A stretch of DNA of 64,000 nt from Fictibacillus terranigra (GTDB lineage Bacteria > Bacillota > Bacilli > Bacillales > Fictibacillaceae). Below the pieces are notes generated by a model. It was not told where the DNA came from and made no database searches. It saw only the letters and a list, made by a program, of their open reading frames with translations. Positions 8,216-14,708 of the stretch are shown piece by piece. The position numbers were made by a program, and so were the translations under genes. Position 1 is the first letter of the stretch, and the number at the start of each line of letters is the position of its first letter. The DNA lies in NCBI RefSeq assembly GCF_030412265.1, contig NZ_JAUHLN010000003.1, positions 310,001 through 374,000 of the forward strand, in the 5' to 3' direction.

Positions 8216-8267
8216 ATATCATAATTCCCTGGCTCATATTGCAACTTAAAGAGCTAAAACGTAAAAT
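8216..8267. promoter_or_regulatory. divergent promoters sharing one palindromic -35 hexamer
   Basis: TTGCAA at 8239-8244 reads the same on both strands. On the plus strand it is followed after 17 bp by TAAAAT (8262-8267), towards HMG-CoA lyase. On the minus strand it is followed after 17 bp by TGATAT (8221-8216), towards the thiolase cassette. A CodY-like 15-mer (TTTTTTCTGAATATT, 8191-8205, 12 of 15 to AATTTTCWGAAAATT) lies between the minus-strand -10 and the thiolase start. Confidence 0.45.
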
Positions 8268-8308
8268 AAAGGGAAGATTACATACATAACGCAATGATAG
8301 GAGGAGCC

Positions 8309-9217
8309 ATGGAACTACCTCAAAGAGTCACCATCATTGAAGTTGGGCCGCGCGACGGACTGCAGAATGAAAAACAGCTCGTTCCGGCTGAAGACAAGAT
8401 TCGATTCATTCATAAACTGAAATCCTCTGGCATTCAAGAAATGGAGCTGACCTCGTTCGTTTCGCCTAAGTGGGTGCCGCAGATGGGAGATGCCGAACAG
8501 GTCATTGAGCATTGCACAGGTGACAGCATACGTAATATCGTGCTTGTGCCCAACAGCAGGGGCGTAGAGCGCCTGCTTGCTTCCGGCTGTAAGAGCGCTG
8601 CTTTTTTTGTAGGAGTCAGCGATACGTTCAACAGGAAAAACATTAATAAAAGTACGCGAGAAAGCATGGAGGAGCTTGCTCCGCTTATCCTGGATCTGAA
8701 ACGAAAAGGATTTTTTGTACGGGCCTGTATCTCCACTGCATTTTATTGTCCGTATGAAGGAAAGATGGACGAACAGGACGTGCTGAAAATTTGCGAAGAA
8801 TTTGCAGAGCTTGGGGTGGATGAGCTCTCTGTAGCTGACACGATCGGGATGGCCAATCCGCAGGAAGTGTATGATCTATTCTGCCTGTTAAAACATCATC
8901 TTCCTTCAGCCCTGCTCATCGCTGCCCATTTTCATGACACACGTGGAATGGCCCTTGCAAATATCTTTTCCGCTCTTCAGGCAGGGGTGGACCGCTTCGA
9001 CACATCCGCAGGCGGGCTTGGAGGATGCCCCTTTGCACCGGGGGCTACCGGGAATGTATCTACCGAAGACACCGTCTATATGCTTCACCGTATGGGCATT
9101 TCTACAGGCATCCAGCTTGAGCCGCTCCTTGACGCAGTAGAGTACATCACTCCTTTTGTTTCCCGCGCCCTTCAAAGCAGGCAGTACCTGCTCTCAAAAC
9201 AGGAAAAGACGCCATAG
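8309..9217 (+). CDS. hydroxymethylglutaryl-CoA lyase
   Basis: 302-aa TIM-barrel enzyme of the HMGL-like family. It cleaves 3-hydroxy-3-methylglutaryl-CoA to acetoacetate and acetyl-CoA, the last step of leucine breakdown. N-terminal EVGPRDGLQNEK, the metal-binding AAHFHDTRGMALAN and the catalytic-Cys motif GGLGGCPFAPGATGN are intact. AGGAGG (8299-8304) lies 4 nt before ATG 8309. A start 15 nt upstream would put the ribosome site inside the gene. Divergence from the thiolase/CoA-transferase cassette closes the path acetoacetate to acetoacetyl-CoA to acetyl-CoA. Confidence 0.9.
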   Translation: MELPQRVTIIEVGPRDGLQNEKQLVPAEDKIRFIHKLKSSGIQEMELTSFVSPKWVPQMGDAEQVIEHCTGDSIRNIVLVPNSRGVERLLASGCKSAAFFVGVSDTFNRKNINKSTRESMEELAPLILDLKRKGFFVRACISTAFYCPYEGKMDEQDVLKICEEFAELGVDELSVADTIGMANPQEVYDLFCLLKHHLPSALLIAAHFHDTRGMALANIFSALQAGVDRFDTSAGGLGGCPFAPGATGNVSTEDTVYMLHRMGISTGIQLEPLLDAVEYITPFVSRALQSRQYLLSKQEKTP

Positions 9218-9249
9218 GCTTCGTTCTTCATCACTGATGAACGAAATAA

Positions 9250-9291
9250 AAACAGGAAAGACGCCCTTTTAGGCGTCCTTTCCTGTTTTTA
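9250..9291. terminator. bidirectional terminator between HMG-CoA lyase and yqkB
   Basis: A long stem (about AACAGGAAAGACGCC / GGCGTCCTTTCCTGTT, 9251-9265 and 9272-9287) is flanked by A and T runs. The yqkB stop codon lies in the loop. Confidence 0.85.
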
Positions 9292-9607
9292 TTTTAGTTT
9301 CGAGCCTAAGATGCGGATTAAGCATCTGATTTGGGCTTTTCAGCTGAAACGTATGCTGTTCCTTTTTAAAATCGATCGTCATCTGTTCATCAAAGAACAC
9401 CGCGTTATCCTTCTCTATATAAACAGGCAGGAAGTTTGTTTCAAGCTGTACCGTTCCCTCCGGTTCATGCTCCACAATCCAGAGTGCCGATACCCCGCTG
9501 ACCACACAGCCGCAGCCTTCCGTATCATATTTCAGCAGAATGCGGCCGCCATGCTGTATTTTGCCCTTTATCTTTTCGATCGCTCTTTCTGTCCATTCCA
9601 GTTTCAT
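9269..9607 (-). CDS. yqkB: HesB/IscA-like iron-sulfur biosynthesis family protein (YqkB-like)
   Basis: 112-aa protein with the beta-rich fold of the HesB/YadR/YfhF family. It begins with a helix (WTERAIEKIKGKIQ), followed by LKYDTEGCGCVVSGVSALWIV, whose CGC pair could bind metal. Classic IscA C-terminal cysteines are absent, as is usual for the YqkB branch, so a scaffold role in Fe-S assembly is uncertain. Bacillus relatives of this gene sit near nudF/yqkF, which fits here. Single-gene unit with its own upstream region. Confidence 0.75.
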   Translation of the reverse strand: MKLEWTERAIEKIKGKIQHGGRILLKYDTEGCGCVVSGVSALWIVEHEPEGTVQLETNFLPVYIEKDNAVFFDEQMTIDFKKEQHTFQLKSPNQMLNPHLRLETKIKTGKDA

Positions 9608-9789
9608 GTCATTTCTCCTCGCTGTTCATGGTTTGTATTACATGTATGGCCTCCATTTTGACAAGTTCGCGATAAACCTGTGTATGATGGGCTGTCCAGA
9701 AATGAATCATCGTTTCTTTAAAATTCCTTCTTTCCGTATCTGATTGTCATTTTAACATATTCTTGTACGGTTTGATCATTGTTCCTGTT

Positions 9790-9820
9790 CTCTGGCAGTT
9801 TGCGCTTTTATGTGCCAGAG
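9790..9820 (-). terminator. terminator-like hairpin downstream of the VTT protein gene
   Basis: A perfect 8-bp inverted repeat (CTCTGGCA / TGCCAGAG) lies 2 nt after the stop of the membrane protein gene on the minus strand. There is no good T-run, so it may be a weak terminator or an mRNA 3'-stabilising hairpin. The rest of 9608-9789 shows no gene. Confidence 0.4.
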
Positions 9821-9821
9821 T

Positions 9822-10397
9822 TCAGCTGGCCGTCCTTTTCTTATACACGAATTTATACAGCAAACAACAAACCAGCAGCACTCCCGCCCCTGCCAGGATA
9901 TAGTTCTGTGATGCCTGAAGCACATGGTTAACGGTCTTCACTTCTCCCAGCCTGCCTAAAAACAGCATGGCAACCGCCAAGGGAAAGATGCCGATAAAGG
10001 TCAGCCCGCCGAATTTCCACCGATTGACTTTGCTCATCCCTGCTGCGTAGGAAACATAATTTCCGATTCCCAACGGCCGTGACAGAGCAATGCTCCACTC
10101 TCCGTATTTCTTAAACCCTCTCTTCGTTTTCTCCACTTTCTTCTCGCTGAACTTTTCTTTCATCTTGCTTTCAAGCTTATAGCCTATTACATAAGGTACA
10201 TAGCTGAATATGGTATATACGGCACTCACTGCTAATGCCAGAAGCAGGGTCTCAAGCAGGTTTGGCTTCAGCAGAAATCCATAGATCAGAATGACCAGCG
10301 CACCGGGAAAAGGAACTGAGGAAGCCTCCAGGGCGGTCCCCATAAACAGCCCGGCCGCCCCCATCTCTTTTAAAAAATGAAAAATCATTTCAAACAT
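9822..10397 (-). CDS. DedA/VTT-domain membrane protein
   Basis: 191-aa integral membrane protein of the VTT (SNARE-associated/DedA) superfamily. The hallmark GTALEASSVPFPGALVILIYG carries the conserved acidic residue and Pro-Phe-Pro-Gly re-entrant motif. A second signature, ALSRPLGIGNYVSYAAGMSKV, corresponds to the R..P...N.....G half. Several further hydrophobic spans follow, with a basic C-terminus (KKRTAS). Start 10397 is set by GGAGGAGG about 8 nt upstream; a longer frame exists but lacks such a site. DedA proteins are implicated in lipid scrambling/flipping and membrane homeostasis. A second, TVP38-type VTT protein is encoded 0.5 kb away. Confidence 0.8.
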   Translation of the reverse strand: MFEMIFHFLKEMGAAGLFMGTALEASSVPFPGALVILIYGFLLKPNLLETLLLALAVSAVYTIFSYVPYVIGYKLESKMKEKFSEKKVEKTKRGFKKYGEWSIALSRPLGIGNYVSYAAGMSKVNRWKFGGLTFIGIFPLAVAMLFLGRLGEVKTVNHVLQASQNYILAGAGVLLVCCLLYKFVYKKRTAS

Positions 10398-10463
10398 CCG
10401 TGCATCCTCCTCCTTCTGTCTCCTCCTCTCTATTCCCTCTCCTGATATTTTCAACCGCGCCTG

Positions 10464-10489
10464 GTTTGAAACGATTCATTACAGGGTAG
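10464..10489 (+). promoter_or_regulatory. sigma-B-like promoter ahead of the HPr-like gene
   Basis: GTTTGA (10464-10469), 14 bp, then GGGTAG (10484-10489) matches the general-stress sigma-B consensus GTTTAA-N12-15-GGGTAT at 10 of 12 positions. It lies about 46 nt before the start codon of the HPr-like gene. Confidence 0.5.
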
Positions 10490-10535
10490 ATTGCCTGTAG
10501 ATCACTATTAAATCCATTTCAGGAGGATCACATAT

Positions 10536-10820
10536 ATGAAAAAGATTTGTTCAAAAACCATTTCCATCACCAGTGACGCTTCTAAATTTACCATTCAAAA
10601 GATTGCAGATTTCGTAAAAATCTCCCGATCATTTCAGTCCAACGTGTTCCTATGTAAAAATGGAGTCACCCTGCACGCAAAAAAATTAACATGCCTTGTT
10701 ACCTTTTTCATGATGCTGCGTAAAGGGGAGTCATTTCTCCTGATCACTGAGGGCTCTGATGCGGATTCCGCTATCCAGCAGCTTCTTAAGCAGCTCCTCC
10801 CTTCCCAAGCGACTACATAA
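10536..10820 (+). CDS. HPr-fold protein lacking phosphorylation residues
   Basis: 94-aa protein whose length and pattern (ISITSDASKFTIQKIADF, then FLCKNG, then RKGESFLLITEGSDADSAI) follow the HPr phosphocarrier fold. The GIHARPA loop with phospho-His15 is replaced (roughly SKFTIQK), and the KSIMG site of regulatory Ser46 is not preserved. It therefore cannot act as a PTS carrier and may be a divergent regulatory or binding protein. AGGAGG lies about 8 nt upstream of the ATG, and a sigma-B-like promoter is further up. It sits between two VTT membrane protein genes transcribed from the other strand. Fold assignment is by eye and moderately secure. Confidence 0.6.
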   Translation: MKKICSKTISITSDASKFTIQKIADFVKISRSFQSNVFLCKNGVTLHAKKLTCLVTFFMMLRKGESFLLITEGSDADSAIQQLLKQLLPSQATT

Positions 10821-10856
10821 AAAGAAGCGCTGATTGCCATTCAGCGCTTCTTTTTC
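10820..10856. terminator. bidirectional terminator
   Basis: Stem GAAGCGCTGA / TCAGCGCTTC (10824-10833 and 10841-10850) has A and T tracts on its two sides. It separates the convergent HPr-like and TVP38 genes. Confidence 0.82.
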
Positions 10857-10867
10857 CATGAGAAAGG

Positions 10868-11518
10868 TCACAGGCCCAGTTTTTTTTGCCATCTTTTCCT
10901 TGTTACGACCGGGAGGATAATCAATGTGATGATGATGATGGAGGAAATTAAAATCTCCTTCATCCCTGTATTGGCCACTGAAGCCCCTAAGTAGGTGTAT
11001 GCCAATGTACCCGGTATGATGCCGATGGCCGTAGCTGCCGCATAATCTTTAAATTTGACGTTCGCCGCAGCCGTCAAGTAGCTCACAAGATCATAGTTTA
11101 ATATGGGGAGCAGACGAAGAATGAGTACATAAACAAACCCGCGCTGCTTGATGCCCTCCTGGACCTTCTGATACTTTCCCTTCCACTCTTTTTTCAGCGC
11201 TTTCTTGCCGATCCATTTCACTGCCCAGAACGTCATGAGCCCGCCTGACAATGACCCAAGGTATGTATACAGGCACCCCCAATATAACCCGAAGGCCAAG
11301 CCGCTCGTGACTGCGAACACGGAGGACGGAAACAGTACAAAAGGACGGACTGCATATAGAGCGATATAAACGATAGGAGCCCAGACTCCCCATGACAGTA
11401 TCCATCCTCGGAAGCGCTCCGGCGTTAAATTTAGATACCGATGGTTGATATATAAAAGGCAGCCTGCCAAACTTAAAATCAGTAAATAATGAATCATTCG
11501 TTTTTTATTGCGGATCAA
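10868..11518 (-). CDS. TVP38/TMEM64 family membrane protein (VTT domain)
   Basis: 216-aa membrane protein. An N-terminal span (about residues 8-24) is followed by the VTT core RPFVLFPSSVFAVTSGLAFG and the C-terminal half-motif LRLLPILNYDLVSYLTAAAN, then IGIIPGTLAYTYLGAS. That order defines the TVP38/TMEM64 branch, distinct from the DedA branch gene nearby. The chosen start is a TTG with GAGGAG about 9 nt upstream; an internal ATG seven codons later lacks a ribosome site. Lipid transport or membrane maintenance is the likely general role. Substrate is unknown. Confidence 0.78.
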   Translation of the reverse strand: MIRNKKRMIHYLLILSLAGCLLYINHRYLNLTPERFRGWILSWGVWAPIVYIALYAVRPFVLFPSSVFAVTSGLAFGLYWGCLYTYLGSLSGGLMTFWAVKWIGKKALKKEWKGKYQKVQEGIKQRGFVYVLILRLLPILNYDLVSYLTAAANVKFKDYAAATAIGIIPGTLAYTYLGASVANTGMKEILISSIIIITLIILPVVTRKRWQKKLGL

Positions 11519-11666
11519 TGATTACTGCTCCTCTCCACACATCTCTTTCTATATTTTCCTGTACTTTCCGATGGAAGTCACTTTAATTTTAAATCAATTT
11601 TATGACATTTCTTTTTCCACCCTTCATAAGCTTTATAAAAAAGGATATGCAGGGAGAGAGATTAAC

Positions 11667-11912
11667 TTGAGATTGATTGCAAAAAAACCCATCTACGCCG
11701 GAAACGCAAGCCAATTTGTGCAGTTCACGAGCAGCTATGAAGAAGCTGTGTACGTTAAAAAAGGAGATAAGACAGCAGACGGAAAAAGCTTGCTCGGCCT
11801 TATCGCATTGTCCATACAGCCGGGGCAGGAAATTGAAATTTCAAGCGAAGGGAATGTTGACTCCCTCCAGAAAAAATTATTGGCCTCCGATCTGTTTGAT
11901 GCAGTCAAATAA
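11667..11912 (+). CDS. Crh-like HPr paralogue without the phospho-His
   Basis: 81-aa protein with HPr-family pattern. The N-terminal strand IAKKPIYAGNASQFVQF occupies the place of the GIHARPA active loop, with Tyr10 where His15 would be. DGKSLLGLIALSIQPGQEI matches the Ser46 region and keeps the Ser (Ser41). This combination, no His but Ser retained, is that of Crh, the catabolite-repression HPr paralogue. True crh normally sits near yvcK elsewhere, so this may be another paralogue. Start TTG 11667 is chosen for AGGGAGAGAG just upstream and for length; an open frame extends further 5' but looks noncoding. Confidence 0.6.
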   Translation: MRLIAKKPIYAGNASQFVQFTSSYEEAVYVKKGDKTADGKSLLGLIALSIQPGQEIEISSEGNVDSLQKKLLASDLFDAVK

Positions 11913-11944
11913 GCCAGCCTTATTTATAAGGCTGGCTTATTTTC
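11908..11944. terminator. bidirectional terminator
   Basis: Perfect stem AATAAGCCAGCCTTA / TAAGGCTGGCTTATT with a 4-nt loop, flanked by short A/T tracts. It lies between the convergent Crh-like and YolD-like genes. Confidence 0.82.
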
Positions 11945-11950
11945 TGTGTT

Positions 11951-12283
11951 TTAAACGTCCGTCTCTATCCCTATGATGGTGTCGAGAGGGACGTCCTGTC
12001 TTTTTCCTTGATCATTGATCATTCTGAGCAGGCGGCGATGCGGGTCATAATAGTGGATGAGCCCCTGTATCGCTTTTTCGCGAAGAGAATCACGGCAAAA
12101 TACGGCGACCTCCCTTGCCTCTTCCATCGCAAAAAAGATCTGCTGGTTCATCTCCTCCAACTGCTGTTCATCAAGTTCAGCGTTCTCAAAGGAGGCCTCT
12201 TCCCGCTCCCAGTCCCTTAATTGCTTTACATGTTCAGGCAGCATCATAGCCGTCCATTTGATACTTCCCCGGTCTTTGATCAT
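11951..12283 (-). CDS. YolD-like family protein
   Basis: 110-aa protein matching the YolD-like family: N-terminal DRGSIKWTAMMLPEHVKQLRD and a C-terminal half with GLIHYYDPHRRLLRMIND. Such proteins are regularly encoded next to UvrX/YqjW-type Y-family polymerases, as here, where it follows the polymerase by about 25 nt. The function is not established; a role in SOS mutagenesis as a partner of the polymerase is inferred from conserved linkage and shared LexA control. GGAGGGG precedes the start. Confidence 0.82.
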   Translation of the reverse strand: MIKDRGSIKWTAMMLPEHVKQLRDWEREEASFENAELDEQQLEEMNQQIFFAMEEAREVAVFCRDSLREKAIQGLIHYYDPHRRLLRMINDQGKRQDVPLDTIIGIETDV

Positions 12284-12307
12284 CTAGAGAGACCCCTCCA
12301 TTCTGTT

Positions 12308-13567
12308 TTACGCTTTATGACCGCCTAAAAGGGTGCTGCGGTGCAGAGCCGTCCCTCCACTCGTATAAGAAACCGCCCGGAGGAGAGCGTTGGATCCGTA
12401 TTTCCTGCGGATATCGTCCATCACATAGCCAAGCTTTCGCTTTTTAGGATGCTCAAGTGTAAAGATGCTGAGCTGCGTTTCACTATCTTCACATACATTG
12501 GACAAAGCAATAGTGATTTTACGGACCGTCTTTCCTTCATAAAATGTATGAAAGAGTTCCAGGCACACCTGATAGATCTCCATCGTAATGTTAGTCGGTT
12601 CAGATACGGTCTTTGATCGGTAAAAGCCCCCGCCCCATTCTTCTTTGCTGTAGCCGATTCCCAGACTGACCGTCCTTCCCGCTTTTCTCGCTGTTCTCGC
12701 CCGTCGCGCCACTTCCTCGCACATTTCTAAAATGACATGCTGGACCTCTTTCGGATCGTCGTAGTCCCGAAGGAGGATCTGGCTTTTTCCATAGCTGATC
12801 TGGCCTTGCATGATCGGAGCCCCCACCTCTGAGAGATCAACTCCCCACGCATGGTAATAAAGCTGATTTCCCATGACACCGAATTTCTTTTCCAAAAGCT
12901 CCAAGGGATAATGCGCAAGGTCTCCTACCGTTGTGATGCCCATCAGATTCAGCGAGCGCTCCACACGGGAACCGATGCCCCACATCTTGCTTAAAGGCGA
13001 CAGCGCCCACAACTTCTTCGGCACGTCCTCATACGTCCATTCCGCCACCCCCCTTTTTTTCGCCTCCAAGTCGAGACATAGCTTAGACATCAGCATGTTC
13101 GGCCCGATCCCGATCGCACTGGGGAGACCGAACTCCTCTTTAATCGCTGTACGAATGGCTTGAGCCAGCTTCACCGGCCCTCCCCACAACCGCTCTGTCC
13201 CGTCTGCCTGAATAAAACTTTCATCTACACTGTAAGTATGAATCGCTTCTTTTGGAACAAAACGGTTGAGCAGACGCGTGATCTCCATGGAACGCTTGAG
13301 AAAAAAGGACATTTGGGCGTCTACGATGTGAATGCGGCTGTCTTTTGGAATCTCAAACAACCGGTTTCCTGTCCTTATTCCAAAATCTCTTTTCAGACAG
13401 GGAGAAGCTGCCAGGACAACACTTCCCTGCCTCTCTGTGTTCCCTACAACAGCAAGATAACAGGTCAGCGGGTCGAGCCCCAGGCGCATAGCCGCACAGC
13501 TTGCATAAAAACTTTTCATATCCATGCACAGAATTGAACGATTTTGAATCTTGGAATAATCGATCAA
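12308..13567 (-). CDS. yqjW: Y-family DNA polymerase (PolY2/YqjW, UvrX type)
   Basis: 419-aa translesion polymerase. The catalytic carboxylates are visible in CMDMKSFYASCAAM and in TYSVDESFIQADG. The thumb helix-hairpin-helix region is around KMWGIGSRVERSLNLMGI, and a little-finger domain follows to about residue 360. The N-terminal SCAAMRLG and the linked YolD gene distinguish it from the DinB-type polymerase at 21.8-23 kb. Two LexA-type operators sit directly upstream, so SOS induction is likely. The downstream YolD-like gene is probably in the same transcript. Confidence 0.85.
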   Translation of the reverse strand: MIDYSKIQNRSILCMDMKSFYASCAAMRLGLDPLTCYLAVVGNTERQGSVVLAASPCLKRDFGIRTGNRLFEIPKDSRIHIVDAQMSFFLKRSMEITRLLNRFVPKEAIHTYSVDESFIQADGTERLWGGPVKLAQAIRTAIKEEFGLPSAIGIGPNMLMSKLCLDLEAKKRGVAEWTYEDVPKKLWALSPLSKMWGIGSRVERSLNLMGITTVGDLAHYPLELLEKKFGVMGNQLYYHAWGVDLSEVGAPIMQGQISYGKSQILLRDYDDPKEVQHVILEMCEEVARRARTARKAGRTVSLGIGYSKEEWGGGFYRSKTVSEPTNITMEIYQVCLELFHTFYEGKTVRKITIALSNVCEDSETQLSIFTLEHPKKRKLGYVMDDIRRKYGSNALLRAVSYTSGGTALHRSTLLGGHKA

Positions 13568-13587
13568 CTTCCTTCACCCCTCCAAAG

Positions 13588-13641
13588 CAAACGTTCGTTC
13601 TCATTCATTATGTATACCCATTTTAACCGAATATATGTTCT
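13588..13641 (-). promoter_or_regulatory. two LexA (DinR) boxes upstream of the PolY2 operon
   Basis: On the minus strand, AGAACGAACGTTTG (13601-13588) matches CGAACRNRYGTTYG at 13 of 14 positions. A second site at 13628-13641 (CGAATATATGTTCT on the plus strand) has the GAAC-N4-GTTC core with one mismatch. The first box begins about 20 nt from the polymerase start codon. Confidence 0.65.
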
Positions 13642-13723
13642 GTTCTCAATGGAAATTTTTTCAGGGCTATTGACCGTCCGGTATGTGCAGGCTACATTGT
13701 TTGGAGAAGAAAGGAAGTGCAGA

Positions 13724-13921
13724 ATGGAGAATCGGCTGCTGCGCAAATGGCTGGAAAAAGCATTGCTGGACTATTTTTATCACAAGGAGTGTATTCCTTA
13801 TACTGAGAAAGAATATACTCTCCTTGAGGAACAAATAAAAAAAGAGCTTCAAACCGAAGAGGCAGAAGATCCCTATCTAACCGTTCAAGATGTCGTATAC
13901 ACCTTTGTTACAAAAGAATAA
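13724..13921 (+). CDS. yqzH: YqzH-like small protein
   Basis: 65-aa, strongly charged, helical-looking protein starting MENRLLRKWLEKALLDYF and ending DVVYTFVTKE. GGAAG lies 7 nt before the ATG. It is divergent from the PolY2 gene, the position occupied by yqzH in B. subtilis, and overall pattern and length fit that family. Its function is unknown. A longer frame upstream (from 13544) overlaps the LexA boxes and has no ribosome site. Confidence 0.7.
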   Translation: MENRLLRKWLEKALLDYFYHKECIPYTEKEYTLLEEQIKKELQTEEAEDPYLTVQDVVYTFVTKE

Positions 13922-13957
13922 GCACCCCCCCAATAAGCCGGGCTTACGGGGGGTGCT
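13921..13957. terminator. hairpin terminator between yqzH and the sucrose phosphatase gene
   Basis: AGCACCCCCC / GGGGGGTGCT (13921-13930 and 13948-13957) encloses a second short stem (AAGCC/GGCTT). T-tracts are weak on both sides, so strength is uncertain. Confidence 0.6.
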
Positions 13958-13967
13958 TGCGTTATCC

Positions 13968-14708
13968 CTATTTTACAGCGGCTGCTTTTTCAAAGAAATG
14001 CTCCCATGCTTCATGAATTCCTCCGGCGCAAAGCCTTTGCGCCCGAAAGATCATGGGATGATCCGGCAGCTCTTTTAATTCCTCCTGGCAGTTCCCAACG
14101 ATGACGGACGGATAGCCGAGGGTAAGCATGTCACGGTCATTGCCGGAATCACCCGCGACTAATATATTGGCCTCCTCCCATCCTTTTTCACGGATCAGAA
14201 AAGACAGGGCTTCCCCTTTTCCTGCATTGGGAGGAAGAATATCTACATCTCTTCCGGAACTGTAAATGAGCTTATGCGGCACAGAGCTGTCAATCAGCTT
14301 TCGCTTTACGTCTTCCACTGCTTCATCGCTTTCCGCATAATAGGAGAGCCGATGGGTGGATGGAATGGATTGAGGCATTAAGCCGCTGCATAATTCAACG
14401 ATCCGGGAAATTGCATCAGGGTTCCATTGTTCTTCCAATGTTTTTTTCCATCGCTCATGAAGTGCCGGATCATTAAAATCATACATCTCTGTACCCACGT
14501 CCGATATAAGGACCGAAGGCATAGGAAGCTTTTCATCGTTGATCAAATCCATAGTGGAAGCATAGTGCCTTCCGGTAACATAAACGAGCTCCACCTGATA
14601 GGGGCGATCTTTATAATAGTCAAGCAGAAAAGCAGTCATTTCCTGTTCTCCAACCAGGGTGCCGTCAAGATCAGTAGCTAAAAGATGTGTAACGTTTTCT
14701 CGTTTCAC
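13968..14708 (-). CDS. sucrose-6-phosphate phosphatase-like HAD hydrolase
   Basis: 246-aa HAD-superfamily phosphatase. HAD motif I is LLATDLDGTLVGEQ, motif II lies in VYVTGRHYAS, and motifs III/IV are in NAGKGEALSFLI and VAGDSGNDRDMLTLG. The stretch SSGRDVDILPPNAGKG is the sugar-phosphate signature shared with sucrose-phosphate phosphatases. A GTG start at 14708 is chosen because AGGAGG lies 9 nt upstream, within the end of the glycosyltransferase gene; the two genes overlap by 38 nt and are translationally coupled. With that neighbour it should release sucrose (or a related glucoside) from its 6-phosphate. Exact substrate is inferred. Confidence 0.75.
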   Translation of the reverse strand: MKRENVTHLLATDLDGTLVGEQEMTAFLLDYYKDRPYQVELVYVTGRHYASTMDLINDEKLPMPSVLISDVGTEMYDFNDPALHERWKKTLEEQWNPDAISRIVELCSGLMPQSIPSTHRLSYYAESDEAVEDVKRKLIDSSVPHKLIYSSGRDVDILPPNAGKGEALSFLIREKGWEEANILVAGDSGNDRDMLTLGYPSVIVGNCQEELKELPDHPMIFRAQRLCAGGIHEAWEHFFEKAAAVK

